A stretch of DNA of 9,515 nucleotides, from positions 1 through 9,515 of the forward strand of contig JAICHN010000189.1 in NCBI GenBank assembly GCA_025924845.1, in the 5' to 3' direction. Position 1 is the first letter of the stretch. Each line of letters starts with the position of its first letter. This document shows, piece by piece, positions 6,330-9,515 of the stretch. Position numbers and translations under genes: made by a program. The notes under the pieces were generated by a model. The model saw nothing but the letters and a program-made list of their open reading frames with translations. It was not told where the DNA came from and did not search any database. The DNA comes from Chloroflexota bacterium (GTDB lineage Bacteria > Chloroflexota > UBA5177 > JANWHV01).

Positions 6330-7292
6330 TCAGGCCGAGGAGGCGTCCACCGTCTCGGCGCCATGCAGCAATTTCGCGAGTGGCGGGAGGCGGTCGGCGC
6401 CGCCTCTAGTCCCGACCGCCAGCCCCGCGGCGCGATTGCCCGCCAGGCAGGCGGTCGGCGGATCATGCCCGGCAAGCAGGGCGGCAACCAGGCCCGCCAG
6501 AAATACGTCCCCGGCGCCGGTGGCGTCCACCGCGTTCAGCGGCGTGGTGGGCACCGCCAGCGCGCCTCGGCCGGTCCACAGCAGGCAACCGGCCTGCCCC
6601 ATTTTGATGCCCAGGATGCCCGGGCCGGGCACGCGCGCCAGGTCTTCCAGTGCTTCACTGGGTTGGGACGTCCCGGTAAGATCCCGTGCTTCACTCCAGC
6701 TGGGAAAGAAGATGTCAAGATAGGGAAGGCATTGGTCGAGGACGGCACGGGTCCCTCGTTGAGGCCCGGCGGTCTCCAGCACTAACAAGCCCTTGGCGTC
6801 GCGGCGAAGACGCGCCAACACCTCGGGCAGCCGGTGAGGGAGACGTGGCAAGGGGCCGAGGTAGCCCAGAAGGACCGCGTCGAGGCCGGTAAGCAGCGGC
6901 CACTCCCGTTCGAGGTCATCGACGTTAAAGTAGGGATTGACCCCAGGAGCGGCATGAAACGTGCGCTCCCCGGCGCCATCCACGCAGACCAACACCGTGG
7001 AGGTCGTTGTGCCTGGTTCTCGGATCAGACGCTGGGTCGTTACCCCGGCCCGAGTCAACTCGGCCGCCATCACATCGCCGATCGGATCATCGCCCAGCCG
7101 GGCAAGCGCCGTGGTCGCTACACCCAATCGCGCCAGGGCCATACCACTGTTGCCGACCAGCCCGCCCACGGCGAGACGTATCTCGTCGACGTCACGGAGG
7201 TCGCCCTGACGTACCGGGTCGACCGGCTCAAAAGGGCGTACTCGGACGTCGGCTACGAGGGTGCCACAGACCGCAACGGACGCGGGCGACAT
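6330..7292 (-). CDS. PfkB-family (ribokinase-like) carbohydrate kinase
   Basis: A 320-aa kinase of the ribokinase/PfkB fold, of normal length, transferring ATP phosphate to a sugar hydroxyl in the cytoplasm. PfkB signature 1 is seen as AVGGLVGNSGMALARLG (41-57). LGDDPIGD (66-73) follows. GIKMGQAGCLLW (228-239) is the strand before the nucleotide site. Signature 2 is DATGAGDVFLAGL (256-268), with D262 as catalytic base and the GAG anion hole. The short lid-strand region (about 8-40) shows no substrate-specific motif I can name, so fructokinase, ketohexokinase, 5-dehydro-2-deoxygluconokinase or a nucleoside kinase remain possible. The ATG start follows AGGAAGGA at about 8 nt spacing. It is the middle gene of a leftward trio: 63 nt after the beta-propeller gene and 48 nt before a class I aldolase, suggesting a phosphorylation-then-cleavage step in sugar catabolism. 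Confidence 0.88.
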   Translation of the reverse strand: MSPASVAVCGTLVADVRVRPFEPVDPVRQGDLRDVDEIRLAVGGLVGNSGMALARLGVATTALARLGDDPIGDVMAAELTRAGVTTQRLIREPGTTTSTVLVCVDGAGERTFHAAPGVNPYFNVDDLEREWPLLTGLDAVLLGYLGPLPRLPHRLPEVLARLRRDAKGLLVLETAGPQRGTRAVLDQCLPYLDIFFPSWSEARDLTGTSQPSEALEDLARVPGPGILGIKMGQAGCLLWTGRGALAVPTTPLNAVDATGAGDVFLAGLVAALLAGHDPPTACLAGNRAAGLAVGTRGGADRLPPLAKLLHGAETVDASSA

Positions 7293-7355
7293 AGGCGACG
7301 TTCCTTCCTCTCAACCTCGAGCAGTTCGAAGCGTTCGCCGCGTGGTTTTCATGCT

Positions 7356-8807
7356 CTACGAAGCGGCGCCATGAGTGGCCGGCATGAGCACCACCTCATC
7401 CGCCGCTCCTGGAACCGGCACGCGGGCCGTTACGCGATCATCAATGATGGAGATGACCACTACTTCGTCAGTACCGTTGACCGCGACATAGAGCTGCTTG
7501 CCGTCCGGGGTCAAGACCAGGCCGTGCGGCGCTTGACCGACCGGGATGCGGGCGACCACATGAAAGGTATGCGCGTCCACTACCGTAACGACGTTACCGC
7601 CCTGCCCAGTCACGAAAATGCGGGAACCGTCTTGGGAGACCGCATCCATGGCGGAGCCGGTGTGGATTGGCACTCGTGCCTCGACGGCATGCGTGGAGCG
7701 GTTCACCACCACCAGGTTACCGGGACCGGCGTCGGTCATATAGACCGTCCTGCCATCCGGGGAGAAGGCCACGCCGTGCGGAATGATCCCGGCCGGTACC
7801 TCCCCGATTACCTTATCGGTGCGCGCATCGAGTACCCACATACCACCGTTCCCGCCACAGGCCACCCATACTTGCTTGCCGTCGGGTGAGATCGCTAATC
7901 CATGAGGATGCAAACCGACCGGCACGGTGGCGATCACCCGCCTCGTTGCAACGTCAATCACGCTGACGTCATTCGTCTGGAGGTTAGTCACCCAGGCACG
8001 CCTCCCGTCGGCATTGAACACGACGTGAACAGGGCCGAGTCCTACCTGGATTTTCGCTGTGACGCGCTTGGTGCGCAGATTAACCACCGCGACCTGTCCT
8101 CCCCCATAGTCCGTGACCCACGCCTCATCCCGGCCCGGTACAAGGCCAAGGCTATGGTTCACGGTGCCCGTGTTTACCAGCGCGGATGCTCCGGGCACGT
8201 AGACCGAGCCGCTGGCCAGAAAGACCACGGCCCCCGGGGTCAATCCCGGCCAGCGTACGGCACTTGCGGCAACCGCGGCACGGACCACCGGAGCCTTTTT
8301 CCGGCCGAGGAGTGGGAGCAAGGCGGGCATGGCCTTCTGCTGGTCGGCTGCCACCACATGGAACGAGACCTGCCGGAGTTCGCCGGGGAGGCGCGGACTC
8401 CGCACGGTCGCGGTTATCCGCCAATTGCCCGGCATCGACAACAGGCCGGAGGCCTGATATAGTCCCGACCCTACGGTCTCGGCGGTCAGTTCCTGAGTGC
8501 CCATTGGCATATCGAGCATAGTCGTGGAAAGGGTCACCTTGGCGCCGGAAACCGGCTTGCCCTTGCCGTCGACGACCGTAAGCAAAAAGCGATTCCGGCC
8601 AAACGTAGCGGGCGCCGCGGCAAGGCGAATACTGGAAGCAGCCTGGCCGGTGGGTGCCGACGCTACGGCGGCGGGTTCGCTCCGCGTGGCGCCGACCGCT
8701 ACCACAACCACCGCGCCGAGCGGGGCGCCGAAGCCTAGCGCGGCCAGGAGCCAGTACCGCAACACGCCAATCAATTCGCTGTCCTGTCGCTTGGGTTTGC
8801 CAACCAC
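7356..8807 (-). CDS. Membrane-anchored YVTN/YncE-type beta-propeller protein with N-terminal YtkA/FixH-like domain
   Basis: A 483-aa protein in three parts. A hydrophobic stretch (about 18-40) acts as signal peptide or anchor. Next comes a small beta domain (about 58-152): FLLTVVDGKGKPVSGAKVTL, then TTMLDMPMGTQELT, then LYQASGLLSMPGNWRITATV. This is the pattern of YtkA/FixH-like domains often attached to CopC/CopD copper proteins, with M97, M100, M102 and M125 as potential metal ligands. From about 191 to the end, 40-42-residue YVTN repeats form a likely seven-bladed propeller: units begin near 218, 261, 302, 344, 386 and 428, with recurring PHG...SPDGK.V(W/Y)V, and the strand at 191-217 may close the ring. 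The function is unknown; such propellers act as extracytoplasmic scaffolds or redox partners. The annotated start is GTG without a ribosome site. A TTG at 8774, 7 nt after AGGA, gives a compact signal sequence and is a real alternative. First gene of the kinase-aldolase run. Confidence 0.85.
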   Translation of the reverse strand: MVGKPKRQDSELIGVLRYWLLAALGFGAPLGAVVVVAVGATRSEPAAVASAPTGQAASSIRLAAAPATFGRNRFLLTVVDGKGKPVSGAKVTLSTTMLDMPMGTQELTAETVGSGLYQASGLLSMPGNWRITATVRSPRLPGELRQVSFHVVAADQQKAMPALLPLLGRKKAPVVRAAVAASAVRWPGLTPGAVVFLASGSVYVPGASALVNTGTVNHSLGLVPGRDEAWVTDYGGGQVAVVNLRTKRVTAKIQVGLGPVHVVFNADGRRAWVTNLQTNDVSVIDVATRRVIATVPVGLHPHGLAISPDGKQVWVACGGNGGMWVLDARTDKVIGEVPAGIIPHGVAFSPDGRTVYMTDAGPGNLVVVNRSTHAVEARVPIHTGSAMDAVSQDGSRIFVTGQGGNVVTVVDAHTFHVVARIPVGQAPHGLVLTPDGKQLYVAVNGTDEVVVISIIDDRVTARVPVPGAADEVVLMPATHGAAS

Positions 8808-8809
8808 AT

Positions 8810-8974
8810 CTATGGTGGCACAGGTGGGGCGGCCTGGGCAAATCGAGGATCAACATAAAAACCGCGCTCCGGCGCGCTTGCGTGATTCGGGACAATTTTC
8901 CATGCAGTCGCCGGTAAAGGAGTCATTTTCATCGCAAAGGACTGAGTCATGCCCTGAAGGTAGAGGTGCGGCAT
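8810..8974 (-). CDS. Doubtful small Met-rich ORF just upstream of the propeller gene
   Basis: An ATG-initiated frame of 54 codons plus stop (extendable to a TTG at 9004) starts MPHLYLQGMTQSFAMKM and ends with APPVPP. Its TAG stop lies 2 nt before the GTG start of the propeller gene, the geometry of translational coupling. Against it: no Shine-Dalgarno sequence, third codon positions not GC-biased like the neighbours, no recognisable family, no signal peptide. It may simply be the 5' leader of the operon. Confidence 0.2.
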   Translation of the reverse strand: MPHLYLQGMTQSFAMKMTPLPATAWKIVPNHASAPERGFYVDPRFAQAAPPVPP

Positions 8975-8993
8975 TGTGGCGGAGGGGCTGCGA

Positions 8994-9005
8994 ATTGGTT
9001 CCAAT
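8994..9005. repeat. Palindrome ATTGGTTCCAAT, candidate operator
   Basis: Perfect 5-bp arms around TT, followed on the plus strand by C-AGCG-CCAAATC, which repeats a near copy of the right arm. It sits in the divergent region about 187 bp from the propeller start and 135 bp from the sigma-4 start. It could bind a dimeric regulator; there is no direct evidence. Confidence 0.3.
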
Positions 9006-9139
9006 CAGCGCCAAATCGGCTAAAACGCGCGAAAATACATCATAGTAGAGTAGTGTGCGGGATGCGTAATCGTTGCGGCTGTGCTAGGCTATGCCTGTAG
9101 AGCCCCAAGCGGACGAGTAGTCACTGACTGGATAAAGAG

Positions 9140-9346
9140 ATGTCCAAGTGGAACGGTGATCAGTTCCTGTTCATGCTCGCCATGGTCGGAAGCCGCGAGC
9201 GTGAGGTGCTCAGGATGCGATACGGTCTGGACGGATTTCCACCATGCTCGTGGGTGGAGATTGCCGAGGCCTTCGGCATCACGCCGCAGCGCGCGTGCGG
9301 CGTCGAACGGAAAGCCCTGCAACGCGCGCGCGAGGCGCTCGCCTGA
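9140..9346 (+). CDS. Stand-alone sigma-70 region 4-like small DNA-binding protein
   Basis: A 68-aa protein that is almost entirely sigma region 4. SREREVLRMRYGLDG (18-32) matches region 4.1 of primary sigma factors (REREVLR.R.GLD), and WVEIAEAFGITPQRACGVERKALQRAR (38-64) matches the region 4.2 helix-turn-helix ([26 protein letters not shown] in the family). No region 2 or 3 is present, so it cannot be a normal sigma factor alone. In-frame TGA at 9125-9127 limits the N-terminus; ATG at 9140 is the first usual start, with purines GATAAAGAG directly adjacent, so initiation is not well explained. Family residues that read the -35 box are changed (P49, Q50, C53, G54 by my alignment). A terminator starts 14 nt after the stop, so it is probably monocistronic. 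A regulator, sigma-like adaptor, or remnant are all possible. Confidence 0.72.
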   Translation: MSKWNGDQFLFMLAMVGSREREVLRMRYGLDGFPPCSWVEIAEAFGITPQRACGVERKALQRAREALA

Positions 9347-9360
9347 ACCACCTGGAAAGC

Positions 9361-9410
9361 AGCGAAAGGGAGCCTGCCGACGAAACGGCAGGCTCCCTTT
9401 CGCTGTTTGT
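9361..9410 (+). terminator. Strong intrinsic terminator after the sigma-4 gene
   Basis: A perfect 19-bp stem: AGCGAAAGGGAGCCTGCCG (9361-9379) pairs with its exact complement at 9386-9404 around the loop ACGAAA, followed by GTTTGTT. The stem starts 14 nt after the stop codon. The downstream tract is only moderately T-rich, but the stem is very stable. The opposite strand also reads a hairpin, followed by GCTTTCC, so bidirectional action is possible. Confidence 0.85.
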
Positions 9411-9421
9411 TCCTCCCTGCC

Positions 9422-9451
9422 TTGACCGCGCCCGCTCAGGTACGCTACGGT
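9422..9451 (+). promoter_or_regulatory. Weak promoter candidate at the right edge
   Basis: TTGACC (9422-9427), 18-nt spacer, TACGGT (9446-9451) partly matches the sigma-70 consensus and lies just after the terminator, where a new transcript would be expected. The -10 match is poor and the following gene, if any, is outside the window. Nothing else is recognisable in 9411-9515. Confidence 0.22.
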
Positions 9452-9515
9452 GACCTTGGCGAGTCGGGCAAGTTGTTCCTGCCGGCGATGTGGGCAGTCG
9501 AGGCATGCTCACACC

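Larger units (their letters stand above)
8810..9139. other. Intergenic region between the propeller gene and the sigma-4 gene
   Basis: About 330 nt separating divergently transcribed genes. Apart from the doubtful small ORF I see no gene. It is locally AT-richer around 9010-9045. It holds a perfect palindrome ATTGG-TT-CCAAT (8994-9005), followed by a further CCAAATC, and an imperfect duplicated string AAAGGA(CTGA)GTCAT (8916-8926 and 8936-8950). No convincing -35/-10 pair is visible on either strand, although TATGAT on the minus strand (revcomp of about 9038-9043) resembles a -10. Confidence 0.55.

Noticed and set aside
6834..7889. 351-codon plus-strand frame across the kinase and propeller genes
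   Set aside because: Antisense to two genes with clear family signatures and spans their junction; no motif of its own.
8152..8895. 247-codon minus-strand frame overlapping the start of the propeller gene
   Set aside because: It shares most of its length with the propeller gene in another frame. The propeller frame has the signal anchor, YtkA-like pattern and YVTN repeats; this one has an Arg/Pro/Gly-rich translation without a domain.
9411..9515. tRNA or small gene at the right edge
   Set aside because: No cloverleaf elements or anticodon arm are visible, and the open frames there are short, GC-rich and without motif.

Overview
The window is GC-rich, gene-dense bacterial chromosome with eight protein genes: six confidently placed, one cut by the left edge, and one very small. 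No rRNA, tRNA, CRISPR array, insertion sequence or phage gene is visible. The FtsH sequence style (LGVTYQ..., [23 protein letters not shown]) and a NurA gene followed by a HAS-barrel gene resemble what I know from Chloroflexota and related deep terrestrial lineages. That assignment is an inference from family resemblance, not from a search.

Left block (1-3119, all minus strand): a multi-pass membrane protein resembling GT-C glycosyltransferases, then the DNA-end-processing nuclease NurA, then the N-terminal 73 residues of a HAS-barrel protein that runs off the window. NurA and HAS-barrel/HerA proteins act together in DNA end resection, so the HerA ATPase is probably just beyond the left edge. 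The membrane protein is separated from nurA by 100 nt and may only be a neighbour.

Centre (3120-5448): a 337-nt divergent intergenic region holding several small inverted repeats and a pair of 20-bp-spaced GGTAGGT direct repeats, followed on the plus strand by a complete ftsH (membrane AAA+ zinc protease). This FtsH has leucine where the family normally has the substrate-gripping pore phenylalanine.

Right block (5454-8807, minus strand): three genes read leftwards. They are a membrane-anchored, probably extracytoplasmic YVTN beta-propeller with an N-terminal YtkA/FixH-like domain carrying a Met-rich motif, a PfkB-family sugar kinase, and a class I DhnA/FbaB-type aldolase. Kinase and aldolase could act in sequence (phosphorylate a sugar, then cleave the sugar phosphate). 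Gaps of 63 and 48 nt and clear ribosome binding sites suggest co-transcription. The aldolase converges with ftsH with only 5 nt between stop codons.

Right end (8810-9515): about 330 nt of non-coding or weakly coding sequence, then a 68-aa plus-strand protein that is essentially only sigma-70 region 4, followed at once by a 19-bp perfect terminator hairpin. The last 100 nt contain no gene I can support.

Most of the window is recognisable bacterial machinery. The points most worth a second look are the stand-alone sigma-4 protein with altered -35-reading residues, the propeller/YtkA fusion heading a sugar kinase-aldolase operon, and the FtsH pore substitution.
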